DNA from: Aspidiotus rigidus
Lineage: Eukaryota > Arthropoda > Insecta > Hemiptera > Diaspididae
NCBI GenBank assembly: GCA_035079385.1
Contig: JAVHKY010000010.1
Coordinates: forward strand, 3,472,001-3,536,000
DNA: 64,000 nt
Reading direction: 5' to 3'
Shown one piece after another: positions 1 to 10,947 of the stretch (position 1 is the first letter of the stretch; each line of letters begins with the position of its first letter). Both the position numbers and the translations under genes were made by a program. The notes beneath the pieces were generated by a model. It did not search any database. It saw only the letters and a program-made list of their open reading frames with translations, and was not told where the DNA came from.

Positions 1-97
1 GAGAATGCGGAACTATTTGAGGGAGTTTGAAAGATAAGTCCAATATTGGAAGAGAATTTAAAGAATCTCAAACAAAAAAAAACAGGAAAAAGTGAGG

Positions 98-375
98 AAA
101 AACTCACGGGTTCTTTAACGGAATTAGACGAGGGCTAGCAGGGAACCTGTTTTATGGGGCACAAGAGATCTGAAAAAAGTAGATTGTGACGTCATAAGGC
201 TGACCTATGACGTCATCAAATTGTGACGTCACAGACCTCGCCTCCCAAGCTATATACGATAGGAGAGAGACTTAGAAAATTCTTGAGCTCCTAGCTTTAT
301 AGGCCGACCGGAAGGCGCACGGTGGATATTTTTCCAAAAAACCCCCTGATAAAACAGGTGTCCTGTTAAAATTTT
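98..375 (+). repeat. Family R dispersed repeat, copy 1
   Basis: It begins with the family end sequence (ACTCACGGGTTCTTTAACGG, then AGGGAACCTGTTTTATGGGG) and carries three TGACGTCA palindromes at 187-194, 208-215 and 224-231. These are followed by the CTATATACGATAGGAGAG motif and a CG-rich segment before AAAACAGG. The same block order recurs in the same orientation at about 31,225-31,825. No protein is encoded. The right end is less clear than the left. Confidence 0.7.
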
Positions 376-1250
376 AAATTATAAGTTACATAAAGGAAGA
401 AAACTGTGAAAAATATGGAATCAAGATGTAAACAGAGTCTTCACACTCAATATGTTTCCCACTTGATAATGTCGTCTTCCAAGTCGAGAGTAATGATAGC
501 ATTCAAGATTTTTAGGAACCCCCTATTTATTATCTTATGAGCTTCGATGTGTCTGCTTTTTTCTATGCGAGAAATTCGCTATATCTTTTGTCAGAGGACA
601 TTTTCAGGGAACTTTCGCGAGAGCGCCCGCATTCGACTTCTATGACGTCATCAACCTGAGTTAGGGTAGGTTATAGGTCCAAATATGTGGAGGCTGAAAT
701 CATCAGAGTTTAGTAGCTACGGTGGGACAAGATACAAATACGGGCGATGAGCCCATATTTGCATCCCGAAGATAAGCTTCCATCCTCCGGAGGTTGATTT
801 TATTCAGCCCAGGCTCTCAGTGGTCATGGAAGCTCTAGAAGTTATCTGTTCAAACTTGAAAAAGTCACCTTGAGAAAGATAAAGATGAAATTAAAAGCAG
901 TATGTGCTTAGGGAGTGCTCAAGATTCGCGCTGGGTCGACTGGAAACTCTTGACTGGCGGGAAAGAGGGTTATGCAGTACGTGAGGAGCACTATCAGGAA
1001 CGGCTTGAAATCAGAGAGGAAAGAGATGACAAGTTGTACAAACTAATGAAGGATTCGTACACAGAGTACAATGCCCAACGATGAACAATATTTCTGACGA
1101 AAGAAATGAGATGGAGCACCTCAACTCCCCCTCGGCAATGCTGGATGAGAAGTCGATAAGACGCACGTGGCGTTTGCGGGGAATGGAAACAGGTCCCGTG
1201 ACTGACAATGGTACCTACGCTACAGTCCACTGTAAGTTCCTCATAATAAG
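376..1250. other. No recognised gene; one short open frame
   Basis: A 60-codon plus-strand frame at 902-1084 ends in a charged, helix-like stretch (repeated RE, RD and KL pairs). I do not recognise it, and it has no clear splice or promoter context. Another TGACGTCA site lies near 642. The rest looks like ordinary AT-rich intergenic or old repeat sequence. Confidence 0.4.
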
Positions 1251-1254
1251 CCGA

Positions 1255-2140
1255 CAGTAACAGTACTTGTCCTAGAAGGCCGTTTTCTTGGAGAAATTCC
1301 TGGGTCGAGGTAAATCATATGTACATCTGCAAGGCAACAATACGTGTTCTGTAATTGCTAAGAATAAACTCACCCCACGGGAGAAAATTCCGAATGAGTC
1401 CCCACAGAAAAAAAAAAGAAGAAGAAAAAAAAAGCTTAGGTTACGGGACTTTAATTTTCAACTATTTTCTGAAATATGGGTACATTAAAATAGGAGAGAG
1501 GATCAGGGGCACTTGAGAAATTTCAACTCTCAAGCTATTTCATGATGATGGGAGGGGGACTTGGAAAACTTCGCCCTTTATACCACGTATAATAGGAGGG
1601 AACTGAAAAAAATTTTGACTCTCGAGGTACATACGATGATGGGACGAGCGCGTCTGCGTCCGACTTTGGACCAGGCGCACTTGAAACATTTCAACTCTCG
1701 AGCTATTCGACTTTTGTGAAGGCATCAACCTAAGTTAAGAGAATTTGTCCCAGCTAGACATTATGGGAATATGTTTTAGGTTAGATTATGGGAATTTTCC
1801 TATGCTAGAGCAAATTCAGAGAGAGACTTCAGGAAATATTTAATCATTCGTATCGAACGACACAATGAAATATTTCATTGTATGTACTGAGGTCTAGTTC
1901 AGATAATAAAGATCGCTAAGCTTGTAAATATTCACTCCCACATGACTAAAGCCTCCCTTACAGCAGCTTTCCCGAAGGAGAAACTGCCTTCTTTAAGCCC
2001 ATGTTTTCCTTCCTTCAAGACTTGATAAAACCATTTCATTAAATTTTGTACATCTCAGAGACCTAATAGATGTCTACTCGCGTAAACATGAAGAAAACAA
2101 AAATAAGACAATAAGCTGTTTTCCACTGGGCCACAAGGCT
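1255..2140 (+). repeat. Dispersed repeat unit, inverted partner of 25.6-27.1 kb
   Basis: Blocks here match, in inverted order and orientation, blocks at about 25,600-27,125. The first runs from CAGTACTTGTCC through GGCAACAATACG to GCTAAGAATAAACT. The second runs from TATTCACTC through TTTTGTACATCTCAGAGACC to CTGGGCCAC. Between them lie decayed family R units (CTCTCGAGCTA with AACTTGG). No intact reading frame is shared. Unit boundaries are approximate. Confidence 0.55.
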
Positions 2141-2650
2141 TGAGATAGGTGGGGGGAGACATATGGACATCACCAGCATATTATTCGCATGAAAGGGTGG
2201 AGGTCGATAAGCAAAAAAAAATTACATCTACAGCAATGGGTGTCATTACATCTCAACTATCGTATTCATTCGCACATGTCCACCGAAATATTGAGATGTG
2301 CTCCTATTGCATAATTCATATCGTCGTTCAGCGGATTCAATTTTTATGACTGATATCTGTCATTTCAAGGCTGCCCGCGTCAAGAAGGGTGAATATGTTG
2401 TACGCGACAAATACACGCTCACAACGTATTACATAGTGTTTTCTCGGACATATCAACGTAGCACACGACATGTGTGGTATCGAAAAATGGCATTTAGTCT
2501 CCAAGTAAAACAAAACTACCACACCCATTAAACAGCGTTCTGTGTTCAAAAAGAAAACATGTGTTTTGACGCAAAACGATAAACCGTTTGAGAGAAAATA
2601 ATAAGGGAATTTATAACTACGTAACTTTTTATAACGAATAAATGTCAACT
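2141..2650. other. No feature recognised
   Basis: Overlapping short frames exist on both strands, but none has splice signals, a recognisable motif or codon regularity. Confidence 0.4.
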
Positions 2651-2651
2651 T

Positions 2652-2852
2652 TTAACTCCGGTCTACTAAAAATAAAACGTGTAAAAATATGTAAGTTATA
2701 CCGAATATATCAGTGCTCGGCTCGTCATCGCCACTTCTTGTGATTTCCTGTACGCGACGAAGGAGGTCTACGACGATCAGACGGGTCGGCTCACCTTTGA
2801 ACACAGGACTCGTTCGCCGAAGGTTCGCGAGTTTTATGTCACCTTTTACCAT
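2652..2852 (-). CDS. Possible first coding exon, unknown protein
   Basis: A minus-strand frame opens with ATG and encodes roughly 50 well-mixed residues (MVKGDIKLANLRRTSPVF, then RLIVVDLLRRVQEITR and an acidic DDEPSTDIF). The last 15 or so codons are hydrophobic and look like readthrough. A GGTATAAC near the end of the good part could be a splice donor. The segment is clearly richer in G+C and CpG than its flanks, as expected for a conserved exon. I do not recognise the family and cannot locate a following exon. It could also be a chance frame. Confidence 0.3.
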   Translation of the reverse strand: MVKGDIKLANLRRTSPVFKGEPTRLIVVDLLRRVQEITRSGDDEPSTDIFGITYIFLHVLFLVDRS

Positions 2853-3980
2853 CGTAACCCTTCTCTCTCCGTGCCCCGTGTAATGTGAATTTGTTCAGCT
2901 GGAATCGTTAAAATACTACGTCGATCGTAAACAGTATTATATCGAAAACGAAAGACAGAGAGGGACGGAATAGAAGAGGTCCCTTCGCTCTCGAAGATCT
3001 TTTATATTCCAACACGTGACGCGATAATTTGAAAATATAAATTAACACGCTATAGCGTTTAGTTGAACGACTCCAGATTGTAGAGATTACAACATTAAAA
3101 TAATAAGTCGAATGATCAATGACCTACATTGCTTGCAGAATATTGGGGCGACGTTTTACTGTGAAGTCGTTGCAGATGCTTAGCTTTTTTTGGTGATCAA
3201 GAAACGAGTGAAGGATGAGAGGTCCCTAAGGTTTGTTATCAGTGCTACTGTCGACTTTCTAACCTGTTTCAGGGTCCAGCTTGAGCGGCCACTCATGAAA
3301 AATTTGCCATCACTCAAAGTATATTGCCAGTTAACCTATCTCTCCCATGAACTCGAGGAGTGGTTTTGTAGTAACTCATTGTCTACAGATCCAAAATAGC
3401 CTTCGAGTTAATTTTAAAACTTTCGATTATTTAACCGGTGCACTTACTTTCCCATGGTCGTATACATTTTCTTTCTTCTTTTTTTTTTTTATCTAGAGCA
3501 AACTTATAAATATCCTAACTGGCTGCACCAGAACGGTCCTCACGGAACTTCTACATCGAATATTGGTGAAAATTTCCAAATGTGTGGAGGAAAGTATTTA
3601 TTCTTATTTCAAAATTACAATAAGGTTTGAGAGACAGATATTATAAGATTATCAAAATTTAATGGTTTGCTTAAAGATATAAATGAGAAACTGTTCATTA
3701 TAACAATAATTTTTGGGTTGTACAAGTTCACATAGGTGAACAGGAGTGAAAAAGTTACTTTTCAAATTTCAACTGTTCATAATTATGAGTGCAGTCGAGT
3801 GATTCTAGAATCGTAAGTTTGATATGATCTTTTCCTTTTTCAACATATAAATTGTATTCAACACTGAAATGAAGGATGTCTTTAGAACTTTCAAACGAGC
3901 AATCAGAAGGAAGAAAGACCTGGGACTCAGGAAAACTTGATAATCTTCAAAATTTCAATTTGAATTCTCAATACCAGAAC
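2853..3980. other. No recognised gene
   Basis: AT-rich sequence. The upstream side of the candidate exon (2,860-3,010) is moderately CpG-rich and could hold a promoter, but no core promoter motif is convincing. The frame at 3,190-3,399 shows no protein-like pattern. Confidence 0.35.
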
Positions 3981-4070
3981 CAATTCGACCCACAAAACAG
4001 GTTCCCTGCGTTCCTTGTTCAACTTTTCCAAGGAAGCCGTCGTTTTTTTCTTAGAGATGAGAACCGTCTC
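3940..4070 (+). repeat. Family R right-end fragment
   Basis: It contains ATTCTCAATACCAGAACC, AACAGGTTCCCTGCGTTCC, and then TTGTTCAAC...AAGGAAGCCGTCG. This is the same end sequence seen at 60,555-60,641 and, in reverse orientation, at 38,430-38,500. It lies inside a 109-codon open frame (3,876-4,205), which is therefore probably not a gene. Confidence 0.6.
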
Positions 4071-5560
4071 AAAAATTTTGCCCTAGGGCCCACAAAAGAC
4101 AGTTTAAGGCAGAAGGAGAAGAGTTGCGATGAACGAATCATTCCCATACGTTTCAATTTAAAAATAAAAAAACGCCTTTCTTATGCATACAAGACACTTT
4201 TTTAACGTGTCATAGAGTATAGAAGAATTTGCTGGCAAAAATACTATTCTATCTCTTTTAAATACCTATCTTCATCCACTCTACTGAATCTTCCTGTAGG
4301 AAATTTGATCAGCTACCTAAGATTTTTTATTCTTATAAAATTTTGACTCATATCTACAGTCCTACCATTATTGTACAGTGCTCCTCTATTATTGCCTTCT
4401 CGGCTGTTACGGGGCACTTGAATATTTTTCATAAATAAAGAAGTAAACCTAACTATGTAGGCTCCGAATTACCCTTCTTCCATCCTCCTGCCTCCAAACC
4501 ATGATCTGGGGCGTAACTCTGCTGAGATCGATAACAGGTTTTAGGACAGTGATAAGAATCGCAAGTGAATGATAAAATTTATTGTAGAAGTTTTTAGATT
4601 ACCACTAATTACTACAATTTTCTCTCTAAGTATATTTTTACTAGGGTCATTGTAATTGTAATTCCCTCTCCTCGTGGACGTATATTTCTTTATGATTATT
4701 TGTATTTACATACAATTTGCTGGATCCTTTTCACTTAATTGCTTCGTTTTATATTTACAGATATTATTTTTATACTCATCTGAAAATAATGAAAAACATA
4801 TTCCGCACTAAGTAGTTTAAGGTTTCGCGTGCACTGTCTTTAATTATGGCGTAAATTGGGCGTCGACGCGTCACCACTCCCTATTGACCGTGAGAACTAA
4901 AGATGAACTCTTGATTCTCTCGAGTTATCTACATCTACACCTTTTTTTTCGTATATTTGAGTCATTTCTGAAGACTTCTCCGTATTCTAAATTTAATTTC
5001 AAGAAAATTATATCACTTTCAATTCGCTTGAATTTTTTTACTTATTAATTTCGAATGGTTTTAATTCGTAAATAGCTTTCCTCTGTTTCATTCTATAAGT
5101 ATTCTCATCGACTATACGTAGGTACATGAGAAACTGGAAGATGAGCCTGAGAAATTCATACATCTCGTATATTTTGTTTCATTGATGCACGTATGATGAT
5201 TTCACAAGTACTCAAAAACTATTTAAAATATAAAAGTGCCTTATACATGTAATTTTGTAAAACGTTTTTTAACTAAAACTGCTATCTTTCGTAGGTATAA
5301 AAGTTTGCGCGATATGATGAAATTTTTGATAAAGACCTACGCACGAAATAAATTTCGATGAGGTTGGCGAAACTCATTACAAGGGGCGATTGTAATCTAA
5401 CATAATGATTGAATTTTTTTTTAATAGATGAAGCCTCGGTTCATTTGGATACGAATTACCCATGGCCTGAATTTCAAGATGTTATTAGAAGAATAGAATA
5501 TTGAAGGGTTCAATGTAAATTAAGACATATTATTTGAAAATTTTGTCACCTAGTTGACCA
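4071..5560. other. No feature recognised; AT-rich intergenic
   Basis: No frame of note on either strand and no tandem or inverted repeats that stand out. Confidence 0.45.
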
Positions 5561-5564
5561 GTGG

Positions 5565-6245
5565 TGGGCTGGAGCGGCCAGGTGGGCCTCTGTTTTTGCA
5601 CAGCCCTATGGAAAATGCAATGGCAGCGAGGAACCCGCAAGTTCGGCGTCCCCCCGGAAAACCGCTGATGCTAATCTTATCCCTTTATGTTTAAATGGGA
5701 AGACGTATTAGGTTTACCTTTCCTCCAAAATGATGACGTCACAAAAGTTGAACGCGGATGCGCTCGCATTTGCATTTACGAAATTTCCTATTTTTTTAAA
5801 GAATTGACAAAAAGGATTAATTTCTGTTAAAAAAATATAATGTCTGGGGTCCGCCGTCCGCCAGCAGGGAGCCTCATGCACCTGTAGCTAGAAGGTCCAC
5901 ATTTTTACTAGAGACCTGATTCATGGGGGGTTACTTCGGAAAAAATGTCCGCTACCCAGCCGGCCGACAACCTACCCTGACCTAACTATAGGAGATAACT
6001 CGGAAGATGAAATTTTCCAAGTATCTTTCCTATCATATAATTATAGCTCGAGAATGGGAATTTTTTTCAAGTCCCCCTCCTATTATATATAGTTTGGGTG
6101 CCGGAGCCTGTGACGTCACAGTTTGGTGACGTCATAGATCACTTTTTTTGAAGTTTCCCTCTCGCAAGTCAAAATTTTTATAAGTCCTATAACCCAACCT
6201 AACCCGATTTTTTTTCTATTTTTCCAGTCCGGACGTACCCGGTAG
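5565..6245. repeat. Family R cluster, degenerate
   Basis: It contains the CG-rich GTCCGCCGTCCGCC block, AAGTCCCCCTCCTATTATATA, CTCGAGAATGGG and the sites GTGACGTCACAG and GTGACGTCATAG near 6,110-6,136, all hallmarks of family R. It looks like two or more overlapping, decayed copies. No protein is encoded. Confidence 0.55.
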
Positions 6246-6281
6246 GGCTAATTTATTCCCCGACAGAGACAAGAGTATAAC

Positions 6282-7232
6282 TCAGCTCAGCACCGCGTAT
6301 GGATCTGGAGTTGTGGTATTTACAAACTTCTCAATTATTGGGAGAAACTGCGCAGTCTTTGTAGGTGGAAGGCCGGCAGCAGAAATTTGTTGAGTCCCTG
6401 TACTACCGGTCCTGACCAGGCTGCAATACCTAAAAGGTCTAACAGGAAAGAGTATTGATCTAGCGCACTGGTGCACGATGGGTCCTACAAGTTAACTAAT
6501 GACTCGAAAGTGAGCGTTCTCTTCTATCCATAGCCCCTTGACTATTTTCTCCATATATATGTAAGATGTAAAATCTTGACAAATCTGGCGATGCTGTGTT
6601 TCCACAGAATTAAATCAAAAAGTCGAGTTCCCGAAGGAAAGGCAGGTCAGCTGACTGCACTCGGAAAGGAATAGCGTTATATGGTCGGAGCTCCGAACTT
6701 TGTCCGTGAGTAGGAGAGTGACGCGACTGACAGTGAAGAACGTTCACGTTCTTACTTATACATATATAATCAATGCCAGTCCCAGTCGATTGGTCGCCCA
6801 TCTTGGAATTGTGGAAATTCCGTGAATTCGTGGTGTGCCAACTCCTTGGCTGGCGTACCGTCGTTATTGGTGGTGTTGAAGGGACAGCATCCGTCTGGTC
6901 TGCGGTTCCTCCTCCGGAGGTATTCCCGGAACACTCCATGCCCGCTGAAGGCTTTGGCTGCTCAGATGTGTCAGGTACCTTTTGTGTTCTGTTGCCACTA
7001 TAGTCCAGTGGATGAGATTAGCTTTGTGCCAAAGGTTTCTAGTCTCTGACCCCGATATGAGTTGGTTGTTGTGAACGAGGACACTCTCGTCGTTAGGTTC
7101 AATTCTTGGCAGGTACCCCAACGCGGGACTAGCTGCCAGTGGATAGAGCAAGTTGTTATCCTCAATCGGAGAGGAGGGCTGGTAGCCAGAATACCGGCTA
7201 CACCGGTGTTGAGACCTTAGTGATGATGTCAC
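6282..7232 (-). other. Overlapping minus-strand open frames, unknown origin
   Basis: Three minus-strand frames (6,282-6,476, 6,610-6,939, 6,864-7,232) lie end to end, the last two overlapping. The G+C is higher than the flanks and the composition is protein-like (for example LGYLPRIEPNDESVLVHN and RNLWHKANLIHWTIVATEH). The arrangement would fit one old coding sequence broken by frameshifts, such as a decayed retroelement or captured gene. I recognise no domain and no catalytic motif, so no function is assigned. Confidence 0.25.
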
Positions 7233-9660
7233 ACCGCCTTTGGATGGAACATAACCAAACTTAGGTTGAGGACGTCATCCAAGTCGGACGCGGATACGCT
7301 TGGAGAATTTTCCTGAAAATGCCCCCCGACAAAAGCGATAACAGGTTTCTATCACGAAAAAAGTCGTAAAATTTTCTTCAAAATTCATCTCTAAGGAAAC
7401 AGAAGAAGATGTGTGGGAAATAAAAGTGAAAAGGGAAGTACAGTCATTTTTCAACGTGAAAAAAGGCTAAAATTTTTATTCCAATTCTGGAAAAACATCC
7501 GCCATCCGCTACCCTTCTAGGGAATGAGGGTCATTGAGGAAAGTGCACAGAAATCCTCTGATCTACTTTGAGAATTTAAGAAAACTCTAAGCACCGAGCT
7601 GTATAGTTTATATATATGCAAAAGTGGAATAGGAGATGTTACCGGAAAAACGGGGTGAAATTATTGATATTCGCTCCGAAACATTCGAATATTCAACATG
7701 GAAATTCGGGAAAGTTTTGAGATTCTTACGAGAGCTCAAAAAATGTCTAATGATGGCGCTGTACATACCTACTACCGGCATATTGTGCAATTAGGCAGAG
7801 TGCTCTGCATCATACACTTTTATCTAATTTTGCTTATTTAGTCCGATGATCCTACCAATATGACTGTCTTCATTCCAGTCCAATCGAAAGTTATTCAAGA
7901 AAATAACTGTTTAAAGAGTTGGTTTCCTGCATAAGGTAAAGTAATCTTTGTTTTCCCACACTCATACACAGATAAAATAGTCTCCTAAATCTCACCTTCC
8001 TCCCTCTTCAAACAGTGCCTCTGCATACAAACTCGTCGTCAATCTCCACGAACAGGTGCATGGCTCTCAGATACGGCGAAACTTCAATATCCCTCCTTTC
8101 CTACAAACTACTATGACAAATAATGCTTCAACTTGACATATTTTTAAACCACTCATATTAGGGCAATTGAAAATCATCGTAGCCTACGTCAGCAGAACTT
8201 TAGCCGCGCGATACAGTTACTGACCCAACTTTACGACGACGTTGAATGTACAATTGTGCATATAGCGTTGCCACATTTGAGTTTACCCTAAATACTATTA
8301 CTGTAATAATGTCGAATATGGCTGAAGCTATTGTTGGAAATTATTGGTATCGAGAAATCGGTATGTTTTATTAGATTAGACGAATTAAAAAACACACACA
8401 CATCGACGATTGCACGTCGTAAAACATTGATTAAACGTACCAGCGTTAATTACGCAACGTATAATCTGAAATATAGTTCACGTTGAACCTACTTTTATAG
8501 TTCAATCAAAAATGCTATAAAATTTTCGTTGTTAAAATCGGTTATTAAATATGAATTTCGATCGAGAGGAGAGCAGATACGAAAAGTAATTTGTAACAAT
8601 CGACGCGAGAATCGTAACGGTTGAAAAATACGCCCCTATTAGTAAACCGCAGCTAAGTCGCTCATAATCTTCCTACACGCGCAGAGCTCCAGATTCTCTC
8701 TACTCACAAATGCTTCTCGTCCTCAGAGATAAAAATCCCCATCCTTTAAGATCATAAGATCATCATCATGATCCAATTTCTTGGATCCCCATTTTTGGTT
8801 CAGTGGTGACAAGAACATAAACCTGGTGGCATCGAACCGCAAAATCACTTCACCCGCCATCTTTGTTTACATTGGCGAGAACACCTCTAGTAATTACGTA
8901 AGTAAATGATTGGTTAGAAAGTGTAATTAACTTTTTCAAGAAAACGAGTAAGAAAAAATAAACGAATGCTTTGGGACTCTAAAGCAGACATGCGATGACA
9001 CCAAAGACCAAACTCAAGTTGTATGGACTGTTTGGAGCGCTAAAATCAGCGAAATTGAAACTGAATACAGAATTTTGGCAGATCTTGGTACTTCCATGGG
9101 TACTTCTGTCTTAAATCTAATATAGATATTTCAATTTAAGATCATACAAATGTTCAAGTTTCACTTTAAGACGTCACGCAAGCCTCTAACTGCCTGCTTT
9201 AGCTCACACAGGTTCTTCTCATATATAGAGGGCTTGAAGCGTTTATTAGGCTAGCTATGTTTTTGTGTTAAAAGTCAAGTTTTCAATCGTACGACCCGAT
9301 ATCATCAGAGTAATATCCCCCAGCTTAGTATCTTCTAATACTGGGACCGATTAACTGAGTCAGCCTACAGAGTTTCAGAGCTTGTGTGCTTATGGAGGCT
9401 CCTGAGTCTAGTGTATAGGTGGACACAAAATTTATGCTTCAAGTCCGAGAATTTGTGCTCCCATTCTGAATCCTCTACAACAGGGTCAAAGCCGGAAATA
9501 TTTACCTTCTCTCAGAGTTGATTTCCGGATTGGTATTGTCGCACGCATTCGGTGCTCACACTGGTCTTTTTTTCACTGTGTGATCAAACGAACGAGTAAG
9601 GATTGAGGAATAGGATCGTTGAATGAGTTAAAAAAATCAAATTCCACAGCACTGTTTTTT
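7233..9660. other. Intergenic; no gene recognised
   Basis: A weak family R trace occurs at about 7,250-7,350 (GGACGTCATCC, ATAACAGGTTTC). A CCGCCATCTTTGTTTAC motif at about 8,857 resembles an inverted YY1-type ATGGCGG element found near some promoters, but no coding exon follows. The remainder holds nothing I can support. Confidence 0.4.
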
Positions 9661-9663
9661 TCC

Positions 9664-9866
9664 TCACAACAACTTTTCCAAGAGACAGAATTTGAGACGT
9701 TTGATACAAACGGGTGGGATTTCAACTTCACATCCGACGCTCACCGATCCTAAATCTCCTTTACTCACAACAACTTTTCCAGAGACAGAATTTGAGACGT
9801 TTGATGTAAATGTATGGCATTTCACCTTCACACTCGACGGCCATCGATCCTCCTCTCCCTTTAGAC
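9664..9866 (+). repeat. Tandem duplication, ~101-bp period
   Basis: CACAACAACTTTTCCA followed by GAGACAGAATTTGAGACGTT occurs at about 9,665 and again at about 9,766. Each is followed by similar text (CATTTCACCTTCACACTCGACG in the second). Two imperfect copies. Reading frames in this stretch are artefacts of the duplication. Confidence 0.75.
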
Positions 9867-9929
9867 AAAATTTGCTCAATAACATTGTATACTCGAATAC
9901 TGAATTGTGCCAGAAATCTTACAAGTAGT

Positions 9930-10527
9930 GTTGTTGCCTGCGTCGCGTCCCACCATACCGTAGTTATACTCGGCTATTCTCGGCGAAAACCGCCGGTGTA
10001 ACCATTCCTCTCGACTTCTTTTTGTTTTCTTCGTCTTTTCGTCACTCTATACTACGTTATTCTCCGCAGAAACCGCGGGTTCGACTCTCTCTGGCTTAAC
10101 ACCGGCTCTCTTCATCTCTTCCCCGTGACTCGCCCCGGAAACCGCAGATACAACGTCCATCTTTCGTATCGATCTGGATCCAACCCCAAGTCCTTCTCGT
10201 TGTACACTGTGGACACCGTGGATAGGAAGCACTCCTTAGCTTATTCTCCACTGCGGAAACCGCGGGTCTAATACTCTACTCCGTCCAGGCTAGTGTCATT
10301 AAACGGTTCCTAGCCGTGGGTGACACCCGAGCTCTTTCACGTGCTACAGTTCAGGACTATGTCTCCCTCACGTTCAAATCACTCTCTTGACTCTAACCAC
10401 CTCTGTCGATCTCCCCCCCCCCCTCTTATTCCCTCTTTTTTCTCTCTTTACTTCTTCGTTGCAGCATTCCCGGACACTGTCAATACTCAAGGAAAACAAA
10501 GTTCTTCGTTTCTTCGAACACTTGAAT
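9930..10527. other. Pyrimidine-rich stretch with recurring GAAACCGC boxes
   Basis: Related boxes (GCGAAAACCGCCGG, GCAGAAACCGCGGG, CCGGAAACCGCAGA, GCGGAAACCGCGGG) recur at about 9,983, 10,063, 10,135 and 10,253 in C/T-rich sequence. The spacing is irregular. Some boxes could form small CCGCGG hairpins. Their meaning is unknown, and they could be a decayed tandem repeat. Confidence 0.3.
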
Positions 10528-10947
10528 TTATCTTACAATCTGTTGTCGCGTACTGCCGATCCGCCCGGTATTTTCGCAGGGCGTGAAAAAGTCTACGGAA
10601 CCGCGCACGGTTCCATTAATCGCTTTGTAGTGTACGGACCGCCGTGCGCAACAGGAGAAAGGGACAATAGGACAACCCATGTACAAGAATGTCAGTGGTC
10701 GTATCCTTCCTGTAGATGCCCATTTCAAGACCGCCTCTGAGAAGGGAGATAATGATGTCAAGGAAGTTTGTCTGAGAGCCTCCGATTTCGATTGTAAACT
10801 TAAAAGGGGGTAGGGATCTATCATGAAAGCGAGGAGGTCATACAGGTTTTGAGTAGAATCGCTTACCACCCTTGAAACTGCTAAAGTCTTACTATTTGAA
10901 TAGGCGGCGTAACTTGGAGTTTCCAGGGTTGGTAGCCCTGCGTACAA
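10528..10947 (-). other. Long open frame, unrecognised
   Basis: A 139-codon minus-strand frame includes a stretch with even composition (LYDLLAFMIDPYPLLSLQ, then GRIRPLTFLYMGCPIVPF). The plus strand across the same bases is also fairly open (for example DVKEVCLRASDFDCKL), so I cannot decide which strand, if either, was coding. No known domain was recognised. A retroelement remnant is the most likely origin. Confidence 0.2.

Noticed and set aside
3876..4205. 109-codon plus-strand frame
   Set aside because: Its middle is a family R end sequence found elsewhere in non-coding repeats. No splice or start context.
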